A stretch of DNA of 64,000 nucleotides from Xestospongia muta (GCA_963693285.1 OY848923.1:3420038-3484037), one strand, 5' to 3'; positions 23,401 through 36,782 are shown, counted from the first letter of the stretch. The notes: generated by a model from the sequence alone, not told the origin. Numbers and translations: made by a program.

Positions 23401-26013
23401 GATCCTAATTTTGAATAAAATTAAAAACCCAAAAGTGCAAATCCTCACTACAGTTTCTGTAGTGATGTTAGTTTGTTTGTAATTGCCATGCTGGCTCTGC
23501 ATGAGAGCATACTAAATACTTCAAATAAAATAGGCAACTAAATTGTTTGAAGACTCATTACTTTATTCAATTGATGCACAGTTTGGTGTCAAAATTAATA
23601 TTGCATCAATGGGAGTGGCTTTCACATGATAGTTGATTATTTGTATACATTTATACATTGTATACCCATCACAAAATCTAAACCCTAAACTCTTGAGTGT
23701 ACAATGCACAGCTAGTAGTGACCACTCCCATAATTGCCTGTGCTTTTTTAAAGGCAGTGCTAGAGTGCTGGTAATCAAATGCCATACTTTGATATGAAAT
23801 GAATACATTTAGCTTCCAATGTTTAAGATTTAGAGTGTAGGTATAGTATTAATTTCACATAAAGTACAGTGTTACCAGCATTCTAGACACTGCCTCATTT
23901 GAAAGGTCATTCTGACTTTTAAAGGTTTGTCTTACTTTGAGAGCTTTTTATCTAGAATGACTTGCTAGTACATAACTTTTACCATTTCTCTCAAGGTTTG
24001 TAGGCACTTTCATTACTGAGTTAGAACAGTTGAAAGTGTATTGCCAGCTAACAGACAGACATACAGACATACGTACAAAAACAAGTACTACAACCCTTGC
24101 CCATGCAAATATAGAAGTTTACAAAATTATATTATTGCTTGAAGTTTATTAAGAAGAACAAAGGAACTTACCACAAACATTTGTGACTTCATTATTTTCA
24201 ATAAAATATCTTGGAGAGCAATATGCACACTTATCAGTATAACAAACTGCATTAGGATAGTTAGTACATACATTGCTATCACAAATATCTGAACTACATT
24301 TCTTGGTTGGTGGACCAAATGAACAGCCTAGGGAAATAATAGTAATTACACTAATGGTATCATTATATAGAAATATTACTACAATATAGACTCACCACAA
24401 AGATCAATGCATTCATTAAGAGTCCTAAATTGATTTTTATTTCCATGACAACCACCATATATGAATAATTGACATTGACTAGAACTGGTGTTATAAAACC
24501 AACGAGGAAATCTACCTTTGCATGATCCAACTTCAGGAGGTAGAAGACAAGTAGCTAAAAAATTATATTATTAGAGTTATTTGTACAAATATATATATTT
24601 ATATATGTGTATGAATAAATGGACAAAATTAGCAAATGACATAATCATAGCCTGAATTTTGTAAAGTAAAATAATTACCATTACTTCTTGGAATGTTAAT
24701 AGGATTTAACTTCATGCCTCCAACGTAACTGTACCCTGCATAAGTTGTCCAGCCATAGATAGAGACAAACAATTTACCATTTGGGTTAGGATGTGCTACT
24801 GTATTGGTACCATTAAAAGATGTTGAATATCCATATCCATAGATATAACCATTTGAAGCATATATTAAAACCCATGGTGGATTGATAAGATTACTGTTGA
24901 TCAATAAACTCTGGTTAAAATAAGTATCATTTGGTACAACCACACTGTAATAACTAGTACCATTTGACAGCAATGAAGAAAACTGGATTGAGTGTACATA
25001 TTGTTCTATTGGTGGTACTGTGTTAAGGGAAGGGTCACCAAAGTTGCCACCAGCATAGTGTGTACTAACACCAATCTGAGCTACATAAATTGGTTGATCA
25101 GAGATAATACTACAGTATACATTGTTGGTTGTATAAAACCAATTGATGTTGTTTTCATCAAATTTGATATATTCTGTTGTGTAATTTGTACCACAGGTTT
25201 TGACTACATTTGTTTTATTGTTAGTAGCAATCACTTTGTAACTTTGTCCATTGCTTCGACCTATGTGAGGTGGTAACAGAAATGTCTTTCCCCATGTTAT
25301 TGTTGGTGTCAGTTGTGTAACAATAGGGTCAGTATCACTAGTCCCAGCTGGAACTTGGGCAGCTTCATATCCACTGATAATTGTGAGTGGATTGTCAGAT
25401 ATAATCTTGGTTCCAGTAAGGTCAACATGAGGCTTAAAAACAAAGAATGTCTGAAGTGAATGAAGAACAAAATCAAAGGAATGTCCAGCTGAAACAGTTA
25501 TATTAACAGCAGCACTGTCTTGAGGATCTGATGGAACAGTAATGTCATTGTTTGGAATGATAGTTATATTACTGTTATTAAGGCAACCAATAATCATAAA
25601 CTGACTTGTCTGATCACTCCAACCAAATGTAGACACAACATAGTATGTGTATTGAGTTGTTGGCTGTTTATGACATGGAAGAGCTAGATAAGACATGAAA
25701 TCGTCCTGATTACGGATGCTCCATGCAATAACTGATATTGGCTCTGTGTCTAAAGAGTAAACTTTAAGACCCTTTGCTCTCCAGAAATAGGTATGATCTA
25801 ACACTTCATAACTTGCTGGTATAGCGACTTTATGAGGACTATGATAACTAGTAGTACCAATATATGAGAAGTTGCCATCAAGTGATGTAACTTTGAAAGT
25901 AACAGGAGTTGTTTTCATAGTATGAACATACAATGTACGTACATTAGATCCATGTACATGTTCATAGAATCCCACAAAAAACTCACTATTGTATGTGCTG
26001 AGGTTTTGTGGCT
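20467..26013 (-). CDS. Receptor: IgGFc-binding / Kunitz / Cys-rich / somatomedin-B x2 / TM / ITAM-like tail (copy 1)
   Basis: Exons in transcript order: 24679-26013, 24396-24554, 24172-24327, 22608-22667, 22355-22552, 21576-21773, 20870-20953, 20723-20824, 20467-20663, all joining in phase 1. Exon 1 shown (445 residues) matches the IgGFc-binding N-terminal beta-rich domain. The next is a Kunitz domain with six Cys, P1 Lys after the second Cys and FIYGGCHGN. Then come an eight-Cys module and two somatomedin-B domains (GCYCDQSCHSLNDCC pattern). A Ser/Thr stalk, a membrane helix rich in Ile and a tail with YNKI, YSTV and YETI complete it. The signal-peptide exon upstream of 26013 was not found; the acceptor at 26014 shows that one exists. 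Predicted single-pass surface receptor; ligand unknown. AATAAA-like signals follow the stop. Confidence 0.75.
21828..21890 (-). pseudogene. Decayed stalk exon between the two somatomedin-B exons (copy 1)
   Basis: It matches the stalk exon at 22608-22667, but a lost base shifts the frame and the donor gtaaat has become gcagat. The exon pair stalk plus somatomedin-B was thus duplicated, and only the somatomedin-B half stayed usable. Splicing from one somatomedin-B exon to the next keeps the frame without it. Confidence 0.65.
22668..24171. other. Long intron with dispersed-repeat content
   Basis: The longest intron of the receptor gene. It holds a possible decayed stalk-like exon (about 22,985-23,055, stop-bounded), a palindromic phrase cactacagtttctgtagtg near 23,446 and a repeat-like stretch at 23,870-24,100 ending in cagacagacatacagacata. 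No convincing extra exon. Confidence 0.4.
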
Positions 26014-29000
26014 CTATAATGAAGAACATAACATATAAATTTATCAGAAGAATGTTATTATTAAAATATACAGGAAGAAATTATTTTTTTAACACTATTG
26101 TGATGAAACTGAACATAAATCTTAACTCAAGTATGTAATGAATGGATAAAAATTCTTATAAAGTATCACTGAGCACAGTAGTGCAAAATATGTAGGGATA
26201 CCACTAGAAAGGTATGGCCATTTCACTTATGATCAATGTATGATGTTTCAAAATTACTTCATAAAAAGAGTCATTACATAGACTTATTTGAGCATCTTTT
26301 TATCAACTTTTTTCCAAATAGTGAGACATCTAACTTTATTAGAAAGCTTTTCTAAAATAGAAAACCAGGAAGTAACTTAATTGACAAGATGTTCCATCTT
26401 CTTCTTGTTTTCCAAAACTAGCACAAAATTGAGTGTCCCTCTAACATAGCTCGTGTCCTTGTAACTCAAACTTGTTCACTCAGTAATTTATATATGACTA
26501 CAAAGTTGCAATTATACATATTCATGAAGTGAATGGACAAAAAATTCTAATAAATTATCACTGAGCACAGCAGTGCACAATATGTAGAGATACTACCAGA
26601 AAGAAATGCCTTTGCATTTGTGACCCATTTTAATGTTTCAAAATGACTCCATAATAGAGTCATTAATTATTAAAAATTACAAAATGCAATGTCTGAATTA
26701 TTCCAGAATCACACGATACTCGTAACTGTGTTACTCTTTAAAAAATGTCAACACTCGTGGTAACAAGATTATCAATTAGCTTTATACCAGAATTGGTGAA
26801 TACGTTAGTTGTTTTTGATAAGAGGTATATATGTAAGCATCATTTCTTCATGTTTTTGTAATTATCAGTTTGATAATATTTACTTTTAGTATGCAATTAA
26901 CACTTCACTATTTGATTTGATATAAAAACTTACTACCCTATCAGTTGACTAGGAAATTTCCCTGATCTGGGAACCATGAATTTGCAATAAGTATAACATA
27001 ACACACAAGTATCAGAGAGCCAGGAGACAGGGGACTTGAACCCCACCAATTTTTAAGTGGGGGCTCAACCCCCCTTTATTTAAGCATATATCAACGAGTA
27101 ATTCATGAATTCATGGAGTTAATTGTTCACATTCTTTGTATTCCTTGTATGGTGTAACGCTGAGACTACACCTACTTATTTGTGGTTTTGTAGGATGCAT
27201 TTAACACTCAGACTAATTAGCACCTTACCACACTGTAAGTCCTACCCACATGCTGTTATACTTGCAACATGTTTACATAACTCACCCTTCGTGAATGTTG
27301 AGCCCCCCCTCCAGTTTTAATGTGCTGTCTTGGCCACTGAGTATGTAGTAACACCCTAACATTTATATATCTTTATGGCTACTAGACATAGCTTTGAGGT
27401 AATGCCTAATGACTGAATGTTTCCTTATCACACAACAATTTCTGGTGTAAGCAACTGTTTCTATCATCCTCTATTATGATGTGTCTTGATGGAGTTGTCT
27501 CAGTTGTAGTACACTATATTCCATGCACAAACAACACCATGGACTCATATGATTACCACCATACCACAATGATAAAAAAACCTGACACTTATGATTCTGT
27601 TGGTGGTTGAAATACTTTATCTGGAAATTACAACAACTCCAGAATATCTCTAGCTTTCTGACTCGAGCTCTCAAAGTTTTAACATGAATATATGTTCTAT
27701 TTGTGAGTACCCAGTTTGGATACAAAGGGCAAGAACAAGACCATGAGGCTATTTTCACAAGCGTACCTCATAAAAAGAGATCGATCTATAGAATTTGAAT
27801 ACGTGATGGTCTTTCTAAGAATTCATTTGACCAACTCTCAGATCATATATTTGCCCAATTTCTTGATTAGATAGACTAGAAATCTCCTGCATGCAAGGCA
27901 TGAAATTTGAATTATTCTCCCTTAAATTATCTAGCTATAAACCAAACCCTGTTCATTCACTTCCCTCACACTCTAGCTATGTAGTGGCTCAATCTTCTAT
28001 TTGTGATCAGATCCACATTCTGTTATAGGAAAAAACAAGCCCACACTATAACCTCCACACAAGTTTGTTCGAAGCTCTAGGGTCAACTAAGACATTAAAC
28101 TTAATGTTTTCATATTCAATATTAATGAGTGTCCACAAGGGACCACAAAGATAAATCAAACAATTTTTGTTATCAAACTGTATCTACCAACATGAAAACT
28201 TCATTGTTTTCTTTTAAAAAAACACAGTGGCTTAAATAACTCTGGTTTCACAGGCAATCCTGTAAATAGAATACTCAATATATAATCTATTAAAATGCTA
28301 GAAGCCTATTTCTTAAAATTAGTGAAATTCATCTGATTGCAGTAGCATAGTCTTCGAGTGTCATTTAAAATAGCTATCCACAACTTTTCAATTGTGAGAT
28401 TAAATTCCTGATTTTCAAGTTTAGTGAAGACATATAAATCACATATGGTGGTGGTATCCTAGTTTGACTTAGAATTAATTTCATTAACTCTAAAATATTG
28501 ATCACTCAAGTATGGTTATCTTTATTTTATCTTCTCCCTTGTTCCCCTTCCACACAGACTAGATTCATTTAGTTCATATTTAGGGGCCTCTGTATTTCTT
28601 ATTTTATTTTGATAAGGAACTTTATAATAATTCTCAATATTTATAGTCATTCAACCAGTTTTTTAAGAACTAGATTGGACTCATTTATTTCCCTTGAACA
28701 AACTTACTGTAACAGACTCTACTTATGTTCATCATATAGTAAGATAATTGATTGAAATGCTTTGTATTCTGAACTGGAGCCAACAATTTTTAGCTATTAT
28801 GGAAAATTAAATTCCAAGAAATATTTTATCCAATTGGAAGATCTACATTGGTTGCCTGAAAAATTAAATAATGATATGAAGAAGAGGAAACTATATTTTA
28901 AAATGGAATTTTCTTACTAAATAATAGATGAAAGTAAAATGCATCACGCAATGATGGATGGATATTTTTTGAACATTGAAAACCGAAGGTGTTCTGGTGT

Positions 29001-29760
29001 CTCTGCTATATCTGTACATTAAGTAATGATTATGGATCTGAAGATGCAACTAATACCTCCGATGCTCATTTTTATTTCTTTAGTTACTTCAATTTTAAAG
29101 ATATTATTAAATAGGTATTAAAGGACTTAGTACCAGTACCTCTAAGGAACTGTTCAGAAGAGATTGTTTGTAAGAATATAAAGTGTGTGAAGCAGCTATT
29201 ATTAAATATTAACAAAGTCCAATGGGCCAGATAGCTCATCTGTAAGATGACAGACGACTTTACAGAGTAGTGATTCAAGGCTTGGTTGGCATCAAAAACT
29301 GCACGATATATAAAACTTCATGGTAAAATACGTATAAGGAGGTAAAAAAACCAATGAGAAGCCTCTAATTCATTGACTGGACTAGACCAACAGGCCATGA
29401 TAAACTAGCAATCTATAGCTTGGTTGAACGCTTCTGAGACTAGGCTTAGCGGATAGGGATCAGTTTAATGACAATGAGCTTATTTGGAAGCTACAAATAT
29501 AATTATGTACGGTTCAGATCAGGTTAGGTCCTCTCAGTGAATTAGAAACTGACTGCTAACAATGGAAAATTACGAGAGTCGTAATGACTACGATCAGCCA
29601 GGCCAATATTTTAACCACACCTCTAAGATGAAACGTCGTTTATACTAATAAAACTTGGGCGTGTCTATTTAATTAATATTAATATTAATTAAAATCAACG
29701 TATCGTTCAGGCAAAAACACCTCCCCAAAATGGAAATTTACCAAAACGTAATATGTAATA
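26014..29760. other. Upstream of the receptor; degenerate tandem pair, otherwise unassigned
   Basis: The segments 26,135-26,290 and 26,525-26,670 are imperfect copies of each other (shared phrase tatcactgagcacag), giving a period of about 390 bp. The rest, including open frames at 27,123 and 27,474, has no recognisable protein motif. The receptor's first exon and promoter should be here or further right. Near 29,223-29,290 a stretch with tagctcatctgtaag and gattcaaggc weakly recalls tRNA-derived SINE A and B boxes. Confidence 0.35.
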
Positions 29761-29830
29761 AATTAGCACACACACACACAAACTATATATATGATACATG
29801 AATATATATATATGTATATATTAGATATAC

Positions 29831-30519
29831 CTCTGAGAAGATTTTTCAAAGTTTGAAGGAATTGATGTGTAACAAATTGTGTAGCATTTGATATCCATCC
29901 ATCCACAGTGGACAAGAAACTATCAGTTACCTGTCTGCTACATGTAGATGCTGTTTGAAGAACCTATAGTGATATGTTATCTTCAATGATATTATACAGA
30001 TTTTATTGAATTCAAACCTGTTGAATTGCCTGTTCATTCCAGAAGTCACTAAAGTTAAAGACTTCAAAGGCAAGGCAATTTAAGTTAGTGTAACTCAAAA
30101 GAATATCAACACAGAATCCATTGTCAATATAACAGGATTGATGACTATTGAAACCAATTTCTTCTAATTGGCTGCATGTTCCATTTGATTTGTAGACATT
30201 GCTGTTCAAAATGGCTTTCATAAGACAACTTTTTACATTACCAAACAACATTTGACCCTGTATGACATTAATTATAATTTATATATAAAACACTAAATAT
30301 ACTTACAGCAGAAGTGAAACAACTTTGTTTATTCTTGAAACGGTGGCAGTATCTGTCACCATAGGCAAGAGGATATCCATTAGTACCACATTGAAATCTT
30401 TCCTCTACACATTCTGTATAGAAGTCACAGTTACCAGCATTAACTAAAGCTGTACAGTCCTGAGCTTTGACACTAAAAACTGCCAGCGAGAGTACCACTG
30501 CAAACACGAGTAGCGTCAT
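29831..30519 (-). CDS. Small secreted cysteine-rich protein, three exons
   Basis: Exons 30307-30519, 30018-30257 and 29831-29963 (open to a stop at about 29,764 if the last donor is not used). Residues 1-19 are a clean signal peptide (MTLLVFAVVLSLAVFSVKAQ). The mature part begins with a motif CDFYTECVEERFQCGTNGY, then YGDRYCHRF, and has about a dozen cysteines in some 195 residues, with two N-glycosylation sites. The spacing recalls stanniocalcin-like secreted proteins (C-F-xx-C-E then a Lys-Ser-Cys segment), but the match is weak and I would not name the family. The last exon ends in phase 1, the phase of the receptor's acceptor at 26014, so splicing into that gene is formally possible though the gap is 3.8 kb. 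Confidence 0.7.
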
Positions 30520-30746
30520 GCTGTAATAATGTAATGATGCTTGTCACTTGTTCGGATTTTAATATTATTGTATTCAGAATTTTGAAATATAAAATTATGT
30601 ACGTTGTCAAAGAAAAATTTGACTGCTAGTGTTGACATTGTCACCAATGCTAATTAAACATTTAGTATTCCCCTTAGTCACACACGATGAACATAAAGTT
30701 GGGGTTGTGAAATGTATAACTGTAAAAATTGATCTATAGAAATTAT
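30520..30746. promoter_or_regulatory. Likely promoter side of the secreted protein gene
   Basis: The region directly upstream (on the minus strand) of the start codon at 30519. It is AT-rich; no specific motif can be assigned. Confidence 0.25.
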
Positions 30747-31075
30747 ATATCACTGTTAAAATAGATTGGTCAAAGTAACTAATATATTGCTATAGAGGTT
30801 GCATATAGCAAACTTATTATGATGCTAGAAAGTAAATATAACACGATTTTAATATTGATTAATGTACTTGTTTATATAGCTACATAAACAATAATCAATT
30901 AATAATAAGTAAACTTAGAAAGTAAACATAGAAACTAAACATACACTGTTTGGTTATTAATTAGCAATCAAAATTTGTTTTTTTTTTGTTTACTTTTTCT
31001 AGTCTGCTACATGCAACCTTTATAACAATATATTCATTAAATCAACCAATCAGTTTTTACAGTGATATATAGCAT
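30747..31075. mobile_element. Foldback MITE with about 70-bp inverted arms
   Basis: The left arm starts tatatcactgttaaaa and the right arm ends with its near complement (tttttacagtgatata); both contain the phrase gcaacc...tatagcaatatat or its complement. Partial copies sit at about 270-526 and 31,750-31,950. No coding frame. Confidence 0.7.
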
Positions 31076-34000
31076 TCAAAAGCAGCACTGTTGTAGATAT
31101 CTCAAGTCTTTGTTTTGATAACTGATATATATCATGTGTATGCGTGCTGATTATATAATATATATATGGTATTAATATATTATAATATTTTGGTGTATAG
31201 GGGATCCATGTAACACATGAATCAAGTAAACAATTAATCTATTCTAACAGTAATGTATATTTATTATTGATTATATGTTATTGTCTTTTGGACTTATTTC
31301 TTGTAACAATATCACGTTCAAAACAAATGTTAATATTACATATCTTACTTTAGATAGCTTTTTGTCTGCATTCATCTTCTCACTTTCTTATTCTAATTTT
31401 AATATAGTAGTAATAGTTTTGCAATAATTGACATGATGTAGTATACTGTATTAATTTAAGTTATAGTTATAGTTTTGGTAATGACTTTCAGATAATCTCG
31501 AATATCAGTATTAGTATTTTTACCAAAAAGATATTGCTTTAATATTAGCTTTGATTTCTTTATTAGTAATAGTATTAGTACCATTAGCTATATTGATATG
31601 ACAACAGATGTTTTGTAGATGTTTGAATATGCATCACATTCCCATAGGCAAATGTTTTTGTACTACATTTTAAAAGCATTGATTTATAATGTTCATTAAG
31701 TTATAAATTAAAATGAATATGTGTCATCTATTCAGTGTATCACACTTTAAAAATTGAGTGGTTGATTTAACTAATACATGATTATACAGGTTGCGTATTC
31801 AAAATTAAACATAATACTACTTTGATTACTAATATTATGAAATTGATGTTTATGTAGCTACATAATCGTAATAAAAACAGTGTTATGTTTACTTTTTTGA
31901 CAAAAATAAGTTTGCAATTGTAACATGTATAACCAACTAATGGTTAAACCAACAATCAGTTCATATACTTAAATAAAAATGTTCTCATGTACCTAGTATG
32001 TCCAATTGTAAATTTCATAGTGACAGTCTTTTCACAATAACATGCAAAGCATTATTTAAAACAGTTACTATTTTTTGGCCAAATTTTTAAACCAACTTTC
32101 TTTTCCATTACAAAATCAATGAAATAATCATGCTTGAAAGCAGCTTGACTCAGCTCTGACAATGAGTTCCTCAATTGAGGGAGCCTATGCTCTCTACATA
32201 ATAACTTTCAATTAAATAGGGTCATATTGTAGACAGAGTCTAGTGGCTATGCTAATCCTTTGTGAAATAAAGGAGGTATATCATGTAGTTTGTGTATGTT
32301 CACAGTAGAGAATACACCTCAAAATTTAACCAAACAAATGTATGATGCTACAGTTTGTGCATGCCACTCCTTTGAGGAAACTACCATTGATGACAGAATG
32401 TTTGTTACCATTGCTAGTAGTTCTCAATAGCTAAGTGTAAGAACAAATTTATGTGACAAAATGTTGTACTGCTTCATGACATCAATGTACATCATTAACA
32501 TATGTGATGATGTCTTTTCTGATAAACTAGTAGTAATATCAGCGAACCATTTGTTACTATGGGATGTACCATTGTCAGTAGTTTGTATTGACATATAGTT
32601 CACTTGATGCTGTTATAGTAAAGAACTCTCTTTGGGCACCATTGACTCTGAGATTAGTGGTGTTATTGAGATTAATATTTTGTTGAATGTGTATCAAATT
32701 AAGAGGGCAGCAAAGGAAAACACAACAAAGACATTTACAACTTTAATTTGTTTGATCTCAACAATTTAATGACTTCTCAAAGAAGGTTCCTAAATACATA
32801 TAGATTTTGTTATCATATCACAGGAAGTAATCTTGTAATAAATATTTCAGTGTGTATGAGTGCTAAATTAATACTATTCCTCAGAAACTATATATGATTA
32901 TGTACAGTCATGTATTAAAAATTGGAACAATGTTCCAAGTTTGAGACATTTAAATGGTATTGACTACAGACTAAAGAATTAGAAACAAACGTACACAAAC
33001 ATTCAGTTGATAGAAGTGATGAATGAGGTAAACTTCTCAATAATTTTATCATGTGGTAATATTATGTTCATGTCTTCCTGATAAACCACCAATATAATAT
33101 ATTGTCCTATTAATTCTTGTGATCATCAAACTTGATTTATTTTCCTGATACTCAATCTACACTTGACAACTGTGGACAATGTAAAGTAAAGACTATAGTC
33201 AATGGAACTGATCAGAGTAGAAAGTTATGAAACAGCATTAAAAATTTAATTATTCAATTTCATTTTAATTTTGTACCTTTAAACAGGATCCTGTACTGTA
33301 CATACATATATATGGTGCTATCTCAAATCATGTAGATTTACAAGCTTCTACATGACATTACATGAAATTGAATTCATTAGCTGTGTAACCTTTCCTATAA
33401 ACAAGGATATGCCTGTTCAGCAGAACTAGTAGGCCAAATGTAGTTACAATGATAGTTTATACTACATACTATATATATACTACAAATTCTTAAGTTTTGC
33501 ATGCAAATTTTAGAAGGTGTTTTAATTATAAACATTATAATATTTATCATGATCATATATATAGATTGTTAATAAATCAAATAACAAATGTTTAATTTGT
33601 ATCCTGAACCATCTTACTGTGTGTACCTTGTGCTGTAGAACCTTGTAATTGTTCATGACCACTAACAGAAAGTTGTAATTGTCTTTTTTGTGAATGTAAA
33701 CTTTTGTCTTGACAATATTTCAGTATAACAGTAGATGATAATTCATGTATTTATATATGACACATTTGTATTTAATTTAAATTGTAATAATGATAGTCTA
33801 GTCTATCAACAAATTTGTACTAGTCCAGCAACATGTTCTAAACCTGATGTATATTGTGATGACAATGTGGCTGTCCACCATCAGGAGAATGGATTAATGA
33901 ACCAATAATTGTTTGGTCCATCCTAACCATTGTCCAAGTACAGTTATATTATTCATCATTATTATTAACTTGCAGGAGTAAATCCAACCTCCATTTACTG

Positions 34001-34300
34001 GTCCATAGTACTGGTCTGTAGTACTTTCCCATAATACCTTTATAATGCTACTAACCAAAAATGTAAAATATTTATTAATGGAGGTTGCAATGCCAATAAT
34101 AATGATTTTAGCACACTACATGAATATCAACAACAATTCTCAACTCAGTCAAATCAAGCAAAATTTACAGGCTTATGTTTCTAACAATTGGTAATAATAT
34201 TATAGTTGTATTATTTTACTGATTATTGTATTATGACCAATTATCTAACTACTACTATGATACAAGTATAATTATGAGTGTTCTGTTTATTCTCCTTTAG
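31076..34300. other. Long intergenic stretch of old repeats
   Basis: It contains the inverted match to 150-290 (31,307-31,405), a third foldback copy (31,750-31,950) and a direct match to 570-870 (31,980-32,285). From about 32.3 to 34.2 kb I see no gene-like frame and no trace of the first kelch exon that precedes this point in genes A and C. Confidence 0.45.
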
Positions 34301-36782
34301 GTCAATGGATTATACCTGAGATCACTGGACAGTGTATGCCACCTAAAGGTCACTTTGTTATGGAAGCAGTAAACAATACAAGAGCAATTATCTTTGGTGA
34401 TGCAGTTGAAGGCATAGCATCTAATACTCTTTTTATTTTCGATATCATCAATCATACAGTGGTATATTATATTATCATTTATAAAGTGACTGATAACATG
34501 TTATATAATGAGTGTTAGTTGAGTTTATTTGTCTATCTAGCACTGGCAGACTATATCTAAACCTGACCCAGTATATAGTACAGTGGCCAGAGGAAAGGGG
34601 AACTCATGCTACCAGTATTATCACAGGATCAATATCTCCTATACTAGTAATAATAGGTGGACAGGATAAGCACAACAAAACAATAAAGGACTGTTGAATA
34701 TTTCATATTAATAAAAAGTCATGGATAATGGTATGTCATTGATACTATGCCATATAACCTGTAAGTTAATGATAATTGCTAACCATTATCCATATATTTT
34801 GAAGTACAATAAAAAATCAAGCTGGGTCTAGCTCCACCTATGCAGCAATGTTATGACCTTCTTTCTTGTTATTATCCCATTTACATTGTAATAACAATAA
34901 ACATAGCAATCTTTTTATTATTTTTTTTACATAAAAACGTATATTTTCACATGACATATCCACTTTTAGAAACCTTATTTCAAGAGCTTTTAGCAATGTA
35001 AGTAGTCGTTTGTGTACAGCTTGGAAATTTTCTCTGTGAGTGAAGCCATGTTCATTAGTTATAATTGCTTTCATGAGGAAAAAAGGGCAAGTGGTCAGCT
35101 TGAGTTCCTTAAAAATCATAGTAATGCTCTGTTGTTCACTATGGCTTCCCTACATAGTAGCCATACAAAATTACCTAAACACAAAAAGTAAATCTATATT
35201 TTTAGTTATGTTGGATGGCTTTCAGCAAAATTTATCACAGCTGTTGCAACAAAATATTATGCCCTTGATAATGTTGCCATTACTATTTTAGCCATATTTA
35301 AGATGTTTTTACCACAATCCCTACTATATATTATTAATATTTTTTGAAATTTTTAAATACTTGATTCTAGCACTATGGATACACTAGGATATGTTGATAT
35401 CTCTCTTGTATGGACTTATACTGTATGTTAAATTAGAGATCATACAATTATTACATTTTCTCTCTGGATAATTAGAGTATATCTGGTATTACTCTAAAAA
35501 CTCTGTCAAGTAGAAGTATCAACTTTAAGTGTACTGTAACTTGTCTATATAAACATTTAAATCATGTAATGATATGTATGTCTCTACACACTACAGATTA
35601 ATCTACCTGATTCTGTCACTGAGAGATGTCTCCACTCTCTATCAACATTTATCATGAGACCACATTGTATGTGGTTAATAGTTGTAGGAGGTCATGTAAA
35701 GCTCAATGAAGTAAACATCATAGACCCCGATTTAACCATGTTAATAGAACTAGGTAAGAACGTCAATAAACACAATATACATATCACATTACATGTAAGT
35801 ATACATGTTACATGTAGTATGTAATACATATACTATTATGTAATAGGTGACCTTGTTATGTACTACATAGTATAGTCTTATTACTAACATATATGTTATA
35901 CTAATAGTACTACAATTAGTACTGTTGTTTTTTTCATATAGTCCTTAATGGTGGTCAATGGTCAGTAGGGTTTGTACTAGACTCTAATGCACTAAGTGTT
36001 ATCAAGGCAGTATATGATGAGAGAAGACCTCAGAAGAAATCAGAAAAAGATGACAAGAAAGAAAGTTCACAAGAGAAAGAACTTAAATCTAACTATCAAC
36101 TGCTAGTTGCACAGGAAAACATAAAAAGGCTTCAAGAGAGACTGTTAGACATGGAATTTCAACAAAGTAGGATGAATTAATGAATACCACTTATGGACTA
36201 ATCAAAGGATGGCCAGTTGAATGGAATGAAAGGATGGATGGTCAGTTTTACAGAAAGATACATAGAATGGAACAGTGGATTAATGAGCGAACGAAAGAAT
36301 ATATGGCTTAATTAAATAGTTAAAAATAAGTAAAGTAAAGTCACGTTCATGTATTGAACAAAGTGAATATGTTTCATTATAAGTGTTCTGATTTAATTAA
36401 CTATAGTACAAGAGAAGAACAACTATGCTGAACTCACTTCCAAACTTCACAAGAGTGATGAGATCATAGCAACACTACAAAAATGAAAGGCACTAAAGTG
36501 CCGAACCTCGCTGTAGTTTCTAAGTTATTTATAAATTCTATGCCAACTTAGGCCCAGCTATGATGTTGTTATTGCAAGAAAATTTATTAACATTCCAGAA
36601 GGTGTGGTTATAAAATGGCAAGCTTTGTCATTCTGTATATGCTCATTAATTGTTGCTTGATTTCTAGCTTTGCCATGTTTGTGAAGCAGTAACTGAATAA
36701 GTGATAGTATCATTCAATTCCCAAGCAAGATTAAGTGCTACTTTCTTGATGAAAAGTTTCTCTGAGTCTTTACATGACCCTT

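Larger units (their letters stand above)
16990..29008. repeat. Duplicated block, copy 1 (at least 12.0 kb)
   Basis: Every feature here recurs 34,992 bp further on (51,982-64,000), with constant offset and no difference in any line I compared, including homopolymers and introns. The left edge is sharp: base 16989 differs (t against a) and the preceding 240 bp differ at about nine places. The right edge is unknown because copy 2 runs off the window. Either a very recent segmental duplication, a gene-conversion tract or an assembly artefact. Confidence 0.9.

Noticed and set aside
24992..25276. Plus-strand frame of 94 residues inside the receptor (and its copy at 59,984)
   Set aside because: Antisense to the IgGFc-binding exon; no independent evidence.
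27474..27758. Minus-strand frame considered as the missing first exon of the receptor
   Set aside because: No signal peptide and no donor in the needed phase at its end.
29223..29300. Possible tRNA or tRNA-derived SINE (A- and B-box-like phrases)
   Set aside because: The cloverleaf cannot be closed and the B box is poor; at most a decayed SINE head.
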